64,000 bases of DNA, taken from contig NZ_BAGE01000043.1 of NCBI RefSeq assembly GCF_000308675.1, positions 1 to 64,000 on the forward strand, written 5' to 3'. The stretch comes from Nocardia paucivorans NBRC 100373 (lineage in GTDB: Bacteria > Actinomycetota > Actinomycetes > Mycobacteriales > Mycobacteriaceae). The notes below the pieces were generated by a model. It was not told the DNA's origin. It saw nothing but the letters and a program-made list of their open reading frames with translations, and made no database searches. A program made the translations under genes and the position numbers. Positions 1 to 8,961 of the stretch are shown here, piece by piece; the first letter of the stretch is position 1, and each line of letters begins with the position of its first letter.

Positions 1-3000
1 GACCAGAGACGGTGACCAGATAACCCGCCTCGGACAACGCCCGATATGCCAATACGACAGTCTGTTTCGACACTCCGAGATATTCGCCGAGTTCCGAAGA
101 CAGCGGGAGCCGGTCGCCCGCCTCGAACGCACCGTCGAGAAGCGCCCGATGAAGCATCGTAACAAGAACGGTCTGCCAGTCATTTCGCTCCACAAGCCGC
201 ACGAAAGACTCCGGAGTAGGCGAACCGGCAATTCTCCGAACGAACTCCTCCGGAGTGAACCGGAGCTCGACTGGTGGGCTCCACTTCTCCGGCCGGGATA
301 CATCAGCGGAGGTACTCCGAACGACCTTGCTCGTCACAGCGGTGATGGAGCGCTGGCGTGCCGGGAGATGTCCTTCCTCGGCCAACTCCTTGTATATCTG
401 TTGAACGCTCCATCTCGAGATGCCCAAGGCCTTGGCGAGTTTCTCAGCCGGGGGAAGCCTTCCACCGTTCTCGAGCCAACCTTCCTCGAGCTCTCGACGG
501 AGCGCGGCGGCAAAGGCAGGCCGCCGGCCGTAGTAGGAGATCGTTTTCGAAGGCTCACCGGACGTTGCCCTTTCCATGAGCCTCGTGGCGAGCTCCTCGG
601 CGAAGAGATCGGACGAGGCAGGCGCTTTCGGAGACTCCGGCCATTGTCTTTCGTCGGCCACAGAGGTGCCGCGCTTGCTTACGGTCACATAGCCCTGCCT
701 GCCCAGCGTCTCGTACACGCGTATCACCGTTCTATGCGATATTCCGAGATGGAGAGCCAACTCCAGTGCCGATGGGAGCCGGTGGCCTTTTTCGAATCCA
801 CCGGCGTGTAATGCCCGGGCAATAAGGAAGGAGAGAGTCTTCCGCGGACCGTAGAGGGCCGCGAGATTTGTGAAATCGGCGACTGTCGACCCTCCGATGA
901 TTGCGGAGAGAGCTTCATCCTGCGTGGCCGATACGACGTCGGCTATTGCGTCTTCGATGATTTCTTCTTGCTCGTCCTCGGTGATTTCCTCTCTGGGAAT
1001 CCGCGCGATGGCGAGCGCGGCACGAGGCATATGCAGGGCCGCCAGTTGGTTGTCGGCGTCGAGAAGGCTGCGGTATTGGGCAGGATGTGCGGCAGCGAGA
1101 TCGCGAAGGCGTTGCCGCAGTTCGTGCCGCGGGAGTAGGCGAAGCGCTTGTCCCTGCGGTCCGACGCGAAGTTCCTCGGGGAGCGCGTCGAGGACACGCC
1201 GGCGAATTTGCTCGGTGCGGACGTGGGCCTGGGTGATTCGCCTGGCGATATCGGCGATTTCTCGCCCCATGTTCTGCCCCGGCTTGGTGGCCGGTAGGCG
1301 TGCGGCGGCGGCGAGGGTGTCGTCGGTGATGTCCCGGGCCAACTGTCGCTGTTGTGCCGTATCGAGGTCGATGGCGCCTCGCTCGACCAGTCTCGCGACC
1401 ACCACCTGTGCCTGTCGGAAGATCTGCTCGGGCGGCACGGCTACCTTGGGAGCGGAGCCTGCGTTCTCGGCGTTCGCTCGCCCTGTCTCCGGTGCCGTCG
1501 CCGGAGTAGCCGCATCATCCCGGCGCCGAGGCGCTTTCCCACCGTCCCATTCACGCCCGTGCTCATCGTGATGGAATCCCAGGGCGAGGTTCATATCGGG
1601 GCCGTGCCGACGCGCACGGGCCCGGGCGGGCAGGTCGAGCGCTTCGGCATGGTCGAAATGATCGAATGGGTCCGGGGCGTGGTTCGGTTTCGCTCCTTTG
1701 CCGGGCCCGGCGGTCCGTTGCTTCGGTGCGTGTGCGGATTTCTCGGTCTTTTTCCAGGGCGTCGGACCGTGCGCCGATTCGGAGACCGGACGCTTCTCCG
1801 CCGCGGGCGGCTGCTCGGCGCGGGAGGCGGACGCATCGGTGCGCGCCGCCGCGGGTGATTCGAGCAGAGTCGCGAGGAAAGGCACCTGCATAGCGGCCTC
1901 GTGCGGGTGACGACCGCGGACGGCCTGCCGGACATCGCGTAGGTATTCCTGTGTTTCCGGGAGTTGCCGATGATGCAGATAACTACCGAAATCGGTATGT
2001 CCGTCCAATAATTCGGCGATCTTCGCCACGAATGACCGAACCAATCCATCCCGCGCGAACGCCGATTCGGTGCGACGCAGTGGGGAGTCGAGCGCTTCGT
2101 GGAGTATCCGGGGGGCGACTTCGGGCTCGGCATCGAGTATGGCCGTCACCGCTGCCACGAACCAGTGGCCTACCCGCTCGGCGGCAGATAGGTCGCGGCC
2201 GGTGTAACCGTCCAGCAGCCGATGCGCCTCCCGACGCTGGTAGGGCGTGACGACATTGTCCAAATAGTGCTGGTAGAACGTTCGGGAACCGATCGCCAAG
2301 AGGAACCTGTCGGCGAGATATCGTGTGCGCAGGAACTCCGACGACTGGTTCGTCTGGAAACGGCTGAGCGGATAGTGTGCGGTGTACACCCCGTCCCTCG
2401 GGACCAGAGCGAAGCGTGGCCGCTCTATCAGGGACAGGACTTGCCGCGTCAGCTCGAGATCTTCCTCGAATACCGGTCTCGCCCCGACCAACGAGCAATA
2501 TGCGTACTGCAAAATCTCATCGAGTGAAAGGGCGCGGGAAGGCCTACCGATCGTACTGGCCTGGGACGCGGTATCGGTATCGGTATCGCTGGGTCGCTCC
2601 GGTTCACCGATCGGCAGGGTTCGGAATTTCCAGACTGGCAATATCTCACCGGGTAGTCGGGGACGCTGCTGCACGATCAAATACGGTCCGGGCGTCGTAT
2701 TGGGCAGGCCGAACTCGGTTTCCGCCTCCAACGCGGCCAGGGTGAGCGCGGCGAGAGCCGAAATGCGAGGGCTGTTCGCGGTGAGCCACGCGCGTTCCCA
2801 GGCGTAACGCTGTGGGCTGTCGATCCATGCCGCGCCGATCGGTTCGTCGGGCGCGGTCTCCGGGCGATGGACGAGGTAGTCGGAACCGGGGTAGCGTCGC
2901 AGCTCCGCTTCGATTTCGGCGACTTCCCGAGACGAGACCGTGAGAACGGTGTCGGGGGGAGTCGCGCTCACTGGGTTTTCGCGGTCGTCGACCTCATGGG

Positions 3001-6000
3001 CCGGACGGTCGGGCCCCACGGCCGGCTCGGGCCTCGGACGACGTTGTCCGGGCTCGATTCCCGCCCGCCCCGAGCTCGGGAAGGTCGACGAACGTTTGAC
3101 CCCCGTCGTCCCGATGGGCCGAGCGCGCCGAGGCTTCGGCGCTCGTACGGCCGGTACGTGTCCACGCCAAGGTGCCGCACTGTATGTCGTTTGGGGAGCC
3201 CGAGGCTCCTCCGAACTCCGGGCAGGCACCGGAAACAGTCTGTTCAAGCGGTGCAGAACCTGGTGTAGCAGCATGTTCGGGTCGATCACGGGGCCGGGGC
3301 TCGCATGTTCGGCGGCAGCGGCCTCCGCTTCCTCTCGGGCCAACCGCTGTCCTCGATAAAACCCGGCGCGGCGTGTCGGCTCGGCCACAACAACCGTTTC
3401 CGTCGGTGCGGGGTCGGAGGGCCGAACGGGGCCCTCGGGAGCGGACGGAGCACCCGCGGCATGGTAAGCGGCGATCCGTTCGGCCAATCTTCGGATGGCG
3501 CCCTGGGCCAAGCGCTCGACCATGGGCACGCCGAGACCGAGTTCCTGCGCCACCACGGCGGCGGATTCGCCGCGCTGGAGCAGACCGACAATGGTTCGCC
3601 GCTGCTGTGGGGCGAGTTCGTCGAGTGCGTATCGCACCTGCTCCGGCCGTGCCCGACGGAGGGCGCCGAGCGGGGGATCGCTCTGCTTCCATCCCTCGAC
3701 CAGGGCCTTGACCAGTCGGTTAGCGGCATGAACAGCCGTCTCTTCGACCGTCTTCCGGGAAACCGGACCGGCGAACTGTCCTGAACGCATGGCGAGCAAT
3801 GCCGTGCGTTCCTGTGTGGTGAGCACAGCCAAGGCATCCACCACCTGCTGCGGGCGCGCCTCGGCCAACACCCGGAGCGGGTTCGGTGGTCTGGCTGCCT
3901 CCAGAGCGGCAACCAGCGCGGCCCGGAGCTCCTCGAATCCGAGAAGTTCTGCTCGAGGAGCGCCTGTGGTTCCGGGTGGATCACCCGGGCGCTCGGAGGG
4001 TTTCGGCCGCGCCTCCGGTTTCGGGGGCGGTTCGGGTGTTTTCTTCGTGCGACGACGTGGAGTACGGTCGTCTTCGTTCGGCAGCCCCATCATCGGTACC
4101 GGTAGGGACGGCTCGACGAGATCGCGCTGTTGTGGGGCGAGTTCGGTGGCGGGAAGTCCGCCGAGACGGGGCACTCCGCTGGAGTCGACTATGTAGTCGA
4201 GAACGTCGGGGTGAAATTGGGGCGTCTGGGTCGAATCTTGTGGTGCGCCCAAGGTTTCGGGGTCGGGCTCGGTGGCGTAACGCGCGGACGCGGGGACTTC
4301 TTCGGGTGATTTCCCGGTTGCGGGTAGGTGGGTTTCGGGGGCGGCGCGGTGGCGCGGTGGCGGTGATACGTCGGGTACGGGTGTGTGCCGAGGGGTGTTG
4401 TCGTCGGTATCGGTGGAACCCAGTGGGTCGGCGGGGATCGGCGGAATGTAGGGCACCGGCCCGGCGTCTCGCTCGGTCGGTATACCGGGATCCTCGTGAT
4501 GGGGGATGACGGGTATGGCGTGCGGTGGCGGCCCTTCGGGTGTTGCCGGGGCGCCGGGGAACACGACGTCGGTGCCGCGTGGTTGCCGCCATTGCGGGGG
4601 GTGGTCGGCGGTGGTCGGGTATTCGGGTGCCCGATGAGGGTCGGGATGGGTGAGGGGAACGCGGGGGGTGGCGTCGGCGGGCAGTGGTCCGGGGAACTCC
4701 TCGGGGGGTGTGGGAAGTTCGTCGTCGCTCGGTGATGTGTCGGTCGGGTCGACGGCCGATATCGGGGATGTGGTGTTCGACCGTGCCACGGGGAGGTCGT
4801 CCCCCTTCGAAGCGGGGTCGGTCTCTGCCGTGTGTTCCGGCGCTTCGAGGCTGCCCATCGCAGCCACGACGGGGGCTGCTGCCGCGGCGATGGGCATCAC
4901 CGACTCGAGGGCGGGCTCGCTCACCGACGGCGCCGATGTCGACCCGGTCGAGATCGCTCCGGATGGTGTTGCCCCGGTGGGTATCGGGTCGGTCGATGTC
5001 GATTCGGCGAACGGCGCCACCGCTGATGCTGCCGGATTGTCGGTACCTACGGGAGCGGCGGTGACGCCGTTTCCGGGCGGCGCACCGTGCTGGTTGCTCG
5101 CCGCTGTCGTCGGGACCGATTGCCCTTTGGGTTCCGGAATGGGGGCGGGTGTCGAGTTCGCGGCGGGCGACGGGGCAGAGGCGGCGGATACCTGCTCCGC
5201 GGCAGGTGGCCGGCCGCCGGGCACCCGACCGGTGGTCGTTGGTGTTGCCGGCGCATCACGACCGGATGTTGTCGCCGACTGCCCGTTCGACGCTCCGATG
5301 TGCTGTGGTGCGGAATCATCGGAGAAACCGGGCTCGAGAAGCGAGAACGCGTCGTCGGCGGGCGGAAGCTCGGCCGGTCCCCCACCCCTGCGGGACCCAC
5401 GCGGGCCCGGCGTCCCGACAGAGATCCCGTCACCGGCCGCGATGGTCGGCTGCGCCGTGGCATTGGATGTGGTGCCACCGGCCCCGAAGTCGTTCAGGGC
5501 GGCCACATGCGTTTCGGGCGCACCGGTGTTCGGCATCGGTCCGTTGAGGTTCATCGATGGACCCGGTTGGAAGCCCTGCCCGGCCACCGACCCGGCCTCG
5601 GCACCGGAGCCGACCGTGACGACGGTTCCCGCCAGGGCCATCCGCGCGGCACCGGCCTCACCGCCGCCGGTCGCCGCGGCGGGCGGCAGCCCGGTGCCGG
5701 AGCCGGATCGCTGCGGTGCACCGGCAGCGGACACGGGTGAGTCGGCGCCGACCGTCCCGGCCCGGACCTGTTCGAAAACCTTGGACCAGGCCGCATCGGC
5801 CGGGCCGCGGCCCGGTGAGGACGGCGCTCCCCCCGAAGACGGCGATGACGAGGACGGCGGAACCGCATCGGGCGGAACCACGCCCGGCGGGGTGTCGGTG
5901 CCGCCCTGCATCCCGGCGAGTAGGCGAAGGGCCTGGGCATCGGCCATCTGCTGCCATTGCGGCAGCTCGATCTCCTGGAACCTGCCCCGACCGGCCGGCG

Positions 6001-7318
6001 GGTCGGCGGCGTGCTCGGCGGTGAACTCGAGCAATGGGCTCGCCTGTGGTGCGACATCGTCGAGCCGCGGATTACGAGCCACCTCACCGGCGATCTCGTT
6101 ACCGAGTTGAACCAATTCGGGGGAAAGTCCGAGCCGGGCCGTATACCCGTCACCATCACCCGTACCACCATGAGAACCGGTGGGCTCCCCCGCCACTGCA
6201 CCGGGCCCATCCGGGTGGGCGGTTTCATCGGCTATATCGTCACCGGCCCGGATCGAATCGGCCGAAAGTTCGGAACGGGCCGCCGACCCGTCGCTCTTGC
6301 CGGCCGCGGAATCGATCTCACCCGATGCCACCGACTCACCCCGAGACCGACCGGGCTCCCCCACCCCCTTATCCACCACCGACACATGCACCCCCGAAAC
6401 AACACGCCCAACCTGCACCGCCGCCCCCAAACCCCCCACCGCACCACCACCAATCCCCATCAACACCATCTCCACAAGCTGACGACCACCAACCTCCTCA
6501 TCGGTCAACCCGAACGCCGTCAACCCACCGGCCAACCCACCCACAGCACCGCTGACACCACCGGTACCCACCACCGCCCACACCACCGGCAACGGCAAAC
6601 CCACCCCCACAACCCGACGATCGAGCCACGGCATCACCCGCACCGCCGTCACCGCCCCCGACGCACCACCAACCGACCCCGCCACCGCCGCCACACCAAC
6701 CCTCCCCCAATCCATCTCCGAAACCCGCCCCACCTCACCACGCCCCTTTTCGATCTGGACGTACTGAGCAGCCGCCGACGCACCTCCCATCGATACCGCC
6801 CCCACCAACATTCCGCTCACCGCTGGCGCCAACAACGGAAACTCCGCCCGAAAAGCGACGAATCGTTGCCACAACCACGCCAAGGTGCGCCGCCGGGCCT
6901 GCCCCACCGCGATCTCGGCATTGAGCCGAGCCGTCAACGACTGGGTGCCGAGACTGGCCCCGATGCTCACCAACATGGCGATACCGATCGCACGGACGGT
7001 CAACTGTTCCAACTCGATCACGTTGGCGGCCTCCCGCATGAGCCCCGCCAACGATTTCAAGGCTGCGACCTGAACATGCCCGTAATCGATCTGTCGGCCC
7101 AGTGTTTCCCGCACCGCCGTACCCGTCGCACCTTCGATCGCCGCCACGACATCATGTGCCCCCAGCTCCAACGCCGACACGGTCTCGGCCAACCGAACCC
7201 CCGACCGATGCAAAGCATCGGCCACCTCACGCATACCGGATGCGCTACCGACAGGTGAGTGCCCGATGATCCAATGAGTCAGCTCCTCCGGTATCCCCGG
7301 AACAACGGCACCGCTCAC
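1..7318 (-). CDS. Giant multidomain protein: type VII-secretion-like N-terminal module plus sigma-70-like and triple GntR winged-helix domains (3' end cut by window edge)
   Basis: One frame stays open from GTG at 7318 (upstream in-frame stop at 7322-7324) to base 1, at least 2439 codons. Residues about 1-330 are Ala/Gly/Val-rich helices with glycine-rich hydrophobic stretches, like the N-terminal modules of CpnT-type and other polymorphic toxin proteins exported by type VII secretion. Residues about 340-1075 are a Pro/Ala/Ser/Thr-rich linker. Residues about 1148-1283 hold a duplicated helical module (both copies begin ARPxQV); the second copy resembles sigma-70 region 4. An alpha/beta region of unknown kind follows. 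Then come three GntR-type winged helices at about 2160-2219, 2261-2328 and 2381 onward (cores GHRLPSALELALHLGISHRT, GGRLPPAEKLAKALGISRW, GDRLPLSSELGEYLGVSKQT). The open frame and domains are seen; export and DNA binding are inferred. No catalytic toxin domain is visible in the part present, and the C-terminus is outside the window. Confidence 0.8.
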   Translation of the reverse strand, partial: MSGAVVPGIPEELTHWIIGHSPVGSASGMREVADALHRSGVRLAETVSALELGAHDVVAAIEGATGTAVRETLGRQIDYGHVQVAALKSLAGLMREAANVIELEQLTVRAIGIAMLVSIGASLGTQSLTARLNAEIAVGQARRRTLAWLWQRFVAFRAEFPLLAPAVSGMLVGAVSMGGASAAAQYVQIEKGRGEVGRVSEMDWGRVGVAAVAGSVGGASGAVTAVRVMPWLDRRVVGVGLPLPVVWAVVGTGGVSGAVGGLAGGLTAFGLTDEEVGGRQLVEMVLMGIGGGAVGGLGAAVQVGRVVSGVHVSVVDKGVGEPGRSRGESVASGEIDSAAGKSDGSAARSELSADSIRAGDDIADETAHPDGPGAVAGEPTGSHGGTGDGDGYTARLGLSPELVQLGNEIAGEVARNPRLDDVAPQASPLLEFTAEHAADPPAGRGRFQEIELPQWQQMADAQALRLLAGMQGGTDTPPGVVPPDAVPPSSSSPSSGGAPSSPGRGPADAAWSKVFEQVRAGTVGADSPVSAAGAPQRSGSGTGLPPAAATGGGEAGAARMALAGTVVTVGSGAEAGSVAGQGFQPGPSMNLNGPMPNTGAPETHVAALNDFGAGGTTSNATAQPTIAAGDGISVGTPGPRGSRRGGGPAELPPADDAFSLLEPGFSDDSAPQHIGASNGQSATTSGRDAPATPTTTGRVPGGRPPAAEQVSAASAPSPAANSTPAPIPEPKGQSVPTTAASNQHGAPPGNGVTAAPVGTDNPAASAVAPFAESTSTDPIPTGATPSGAISTGSTSAPSVSEPALESVMPIAAAAAPVVAAMGSLEAPEHTAETDPASKGDDLPVARSNTTSPISAVDPTDTSPSDDELPTPPEEFPGPLPADATPRVPLTHPDPHRAPEYPTTADHPPQWRQPRGTDVVFPGAPATPEGPPPHAIPVIPHHEDPGIPTERDAGPVPYIPPIPADPLGSTDTDDNTPRHTPVPDVSPPPRHRAAPETHLPATGKSPEEVPASARYATEPDPETLGAPQDSTQTPQFHPDVLDYIVDSSGVPRLGGLPATELAPQQRDLVEPSLPVPMMGLPNEDDRTPRRRTKKTPEPPPKPEARPKPSERPGDPPGTTGAPRAELLGFEELRAALVAALEAARPPNPLRVLAEARPQQVVDALAVLTTQERTALLAMRSGQFAGPVSRKTVEETAVHAANRLVKALVEGWKQSDPPLGALRRARPEQVRYALDELAPQQRRTIVGLLQRGESAAVVAQELGLGVPMVERLAQGAIRRLAERIAAYHAAGAPSAPEGPVRPSDPAPTETVVVAEPTRRAGFYRGQRLAREEAEAAAAEHASPGPVIDPNMLLHQVLHRLNRLFPVPARSSEEPRAPQTTYSAAPWRGHVPAVRAPKPRRARPIGTTGVKRSSTFPSSGRAGIEPGQRRPRPEPAVGPDRPAHEVDDRENPVSATPPDTVLTVSSREVAEIEAELRRYPGSDYLVHRPETAPDEPIGAAWIDSPQRYAWERAWLTANSPRISALAALTLAALEAETEFGLPNTTPGPYLIVQQRPRLPGEILPVWKFRTLPIGEPERPSDTDTDTASQASTIGRPSRALSLDEILQYAYCSLVGARPVFEEDLELTRQVLSLIERPRFALVPRDGVYTAHYPLSRFQTNQSSEFLRTRYLADRFLLAIGSRTFYQHYLDNVVTPYQRREAHRLLDGYTGRDLSAAERVGHWFVAAVTAILDAEPEVAPRILHEALDSPLRRTESAFARDGLVRSFVAKIAELLDGHTDFGSYLHHRQLPETQEYLRDVRQAVRGRHPHEAAMQVPFLATLLESPAAARTDASASRAEQPPAAEKRPVSESAHGPTPWKKTEKSAHAPKQRTAGPGKGAKPNHAPDPFDHFDHAEALDLPARARARRHGPDMNLALGFHHDEHGREWDGGKAPRRRDDAATPATAPETGRANAENAGSAPKVAVPPEQIFRQAQVVVARLVERGAIDLDTAQQRQLARDITDDTLAAAARLPATKPGQNMGREIADIARRITQAHVRTEQIRRRVLDALPEELRVGPQGQALRLLPRHELRQRLRDLAAAHPAQYRSLLDADNQLAALHMPRAALAIARIPREEITEDEQEEIIEDAIADVVSATQDEALSAIIGGSTVADFTNLAALYGPRKTLSFLIARALHAGGFEKGHRLPSALELALHLGISHRTVIRVYETLGRQGYVTVSKRGTSVADERQWPESPKAPASSDLFAEELATRLMERATSGEPSKTISYYGRRPAFAAALRRELEEGWLENGGRLPPAEKLAKALGISRWSVQQIYKELAEEGHLPARQRSITAVTSKVVRSTSADVSRPEKWSPPVELRFTPEEFVRRIAGSPTPESFVRLVERNDWQTVLVTMLHRALLDGAFEAGDRLPLSSELGEYLGVSKQTVVLAYRALSEAGYLVTVSG

Positions 7319-7467
7319 CGTTTACCCAACCGTCCGCGCTTTGCCGGCCCGCCCCGGTTCGGCACATCGGCGATCGAACAGCCCTTCGGCGCCCGATCGA
7401 CACCCTTCGACGGACCGTTCACCAACGTATGCACCACATCCGCATCGATATACGGCGACCAGCTCAT
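7315..7467 (-). CDS. Small hypothetical protein, translationally coupled to the giant gene
   Basis: A 50-codon ORF starts at ATG 7467 and ends in TGA (7317-7315) that overlaps the GTG start of the giant gene as GTGA, the usual sign of translational coupling. Third codon positions are mostly G or C, as in real genes here. The protein starts MSWSPYIDADVVHTLVNG and ends in a basic Gly/Lys/Arg stretch. I recognise no family. A competing frame from ATG 7506 (61 aa, ending TAA at 7322) has a better Shine-Dalgarno match (GGAAGG) but poorer codon use and a Cys/Arg-rich product, so I prefer this one without certainty. A chaperone or partner role for the giant protein would only be a guess from position. 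Confidence 0.4.
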   Translation of the reverse strand: MSWSPYIDADVVHTLVNGPSKGVDRAPKGCSIADVPNRGGPAKRGRLGKR

Positions 7468-7705
7468 TCCCGTAACCCGCCGCCCGCACCCGCGGACGAA
7501 ATCTCATTGTCACCCAACCTTCCGAAGACACCGGATTCCCGAGCGTGGGAAGAGGGACCGCCGGAGTAATTCGCCTACGACTCAACACTAAAGATGAAGC
7601 GGTACAACATCTTTCATCGTCTCTTCCGTTCGGACGGTGCCGGCCCCGCAAGCCGAGGTGGTCCGTCCGCGCAGTGCTGCATCACGGCTCACTTCGGCAC
7701 CGGAT

Positions 7706-8257
7706 TCACTCCGACGCAGCGCTGTGACACCGGGAGAAGCAAAGCCCGAGCGCAGGGTCGTCACGGTTGCCATGGACCGAAAATGTCCGAGATCCTACGA
7801 TCAGAGAGCCAAATTTTTCATAGTTCCTTCGATAGAACTCGGCATACCAGTCGACCATGAATCCAAAGAAACCTCCCGTATCACCGGGCTCTACTCCAGG
7901 TGGGGTCGGTCGATCCACCAACGAACCTTTCGGCACCGAACGAAGTTGCGTATGAATCCGCGCATACGCATCCAATATCAGGCCTTGATAGGAATCAAGA
8001 GGCAGGAATCTATCACGAGTATTGCGTAACGTCGACCAACCCTGTATTCGAGTTACGGAAAGGGAGTCGGCCAAGCTTTTTCCGAGACCGAGTCGTTGGA
8101 TCCACATTTCGGCCGCCCTCCCGTCGGGTAGCCGGAAATCTTCTATTACATGCAACAGCTGCGGTACGTTGTTGGTATATCGAGAAATAACCGATAGGGT
8201 ATGACACTCGGAAGCGAACCGTGGATCATACGTCCTCGACGTCGAATTCCCGGACAC
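7706..8257 (-). CDS. Hypothetical protein in low-GC island
   Basis: The most protein-like frame here runs from a likely GTG at 8257 to TGA at 7706, 183 aa; longer starts in the same frame overlap the preceding ORF more. The middle (about residues 25-150) reads as a normal globular protein rich in aromatic and charged residues, with stretches such as AAEMWIQRLGLGKSLADSL and FGFMVDWYAEFYRRNYEKF. I recognise no family. Sampled lines of the gene are only about 43-48 percent GC, far below its neighbours, which suggests recent acquisition. It lies upstream of, and in the same direction as, the giant gene, so it could belong to the same locus. It may also be the continuation of the frame-broken ORF just upstream, whose last codons overlap its start. 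Confidence 0.5.
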   Translation of the reverse strand: MSGNSTSRTYDPRFASECHTLSVISRYTNNVPQLLHVIEDFRLPDGRAAEMWIQRLGLGKSLADSLSVTRIQGWSTLRNTRDRFLPLDSYQGLILDAYARIHTQLRSVPKGSLVDRPTPPGVEPGDTGGFFGFMVDWYAEFYRRNYEKFGSLIVGSRTFSVHGNRDDPALGLCFSRCHSAASE

Positions 8258-8616
8258 GCATGATGAACTGGTTGTCGACGACGATCGAATTATACGTTCC
8301 GGATGCCACGTCACCGAGGAGTGGATCCCCGGCATCGGCCACCACCAGGGCCTCCTCACGGGTCATCTCCAGCCCGCGATCGCTACCGATTGCGGAGTAT
8401 ATTCGCGCGCCGGAGCCAATTGTGACAGGTCGAGCGCTGCGCCCGTGCTCCTACGAGAACGACCGGCAGGCGACGGCACCGCATCCACTTCGTGACCGCG
8501 ATCCGCTGCCACGAGGCCGATGGCCGGGGTTCGGTCGTGAAATTCGCGGAATCCGCTATATTCCGTTCCGCATCGGCCGCGAAACCTTCCCCGAAAATCT
8601 CCACCGGATCCGTCAT
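8226..8616 (-). pseudogene. Hypothetical protein gene broken by two apparent single-base losses
   Basis: A sensible protein can be read only by changing frame twice. It starts at ATG 8616 (MTDPVEIFGEGFAADAERN), needs one extra C in the G/C run at 8526-8529, continues through GLVAADRGHEVDAVPSPAG, needs one more C near 8412-8413, and ends GLEMTREEALVVADAGDP to REFDVEDV with TGA at 8228-8226. The joined product would be about 130 aa. Both breaks look like one missing base in a short C run, so either decay or an assembly error is possible. I do not recognise the family. If instead read as separate genes, the last 46 codons could start at ATG 8366. Confidence 0.35.
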
Positions 8617-8961
8617 TGCCCCGAAATTCCCTTTCTCGGGTGCGAGTTGTCCGCAACTTCGCTGTTCCATGACGAACCGATATGGTTTCGTCGCTGTGGC
8701 CTGGAAGCTCGTCGGGCTCGGTCCACAACGAGAGCCGGACCATATACGCCCCCTAACCACTTGTGGTGCCCCAACCGAACCGGAGAACCTCAAGAGACTT
8801 GGGCATTATCACTTATAGCGGAACCGCGGAACGGTCGAGCTTCCCACTGTCGAGGAAGCGACCGTGCCCACTCCGCAGCGTCCGGCGCGATACCGCGTGG
8901 TTTCTTCCGCCTCGCAGTCCACGGGGCAGATTGTGGTCCCTTGCACGCCGGCCGGGGCCGA
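8617..8961. other. Intergenic stretch without a supported gene
   Basis: About 345 bases between the frame-broken ORF and the drug exporter. Reading frames here are short and have scrambled codon use. The promoter of the leftward locus at 8.6-1 kb probably lies here, but I can name no clear -35/-10 pair and see no RNA structure or repeat. Confidence 0.5.

Noticed and set aside
149..811. Plus-strand 220-aa open frame
   Set aside because: Antisense shadow of the GntR domains of the giant minus-strand gene; its product is Arg/Pro-rich and has no family features.
2565..2600. Short GGTATC hexamer repeat in the giant gene
   Set aside because: Only a few copies encoding an Asp-Thr run; no sign of a regulatory or variable repeat beyond low complexity.
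4650..7258. Long plus-strand frames of 433 and 486 aa opposite the giant gene
   Set aside because: High GC and repetitive codons keep the antisense frames open; products are low-complexity, while the minus-strand frame gives a continuous sensible protein.
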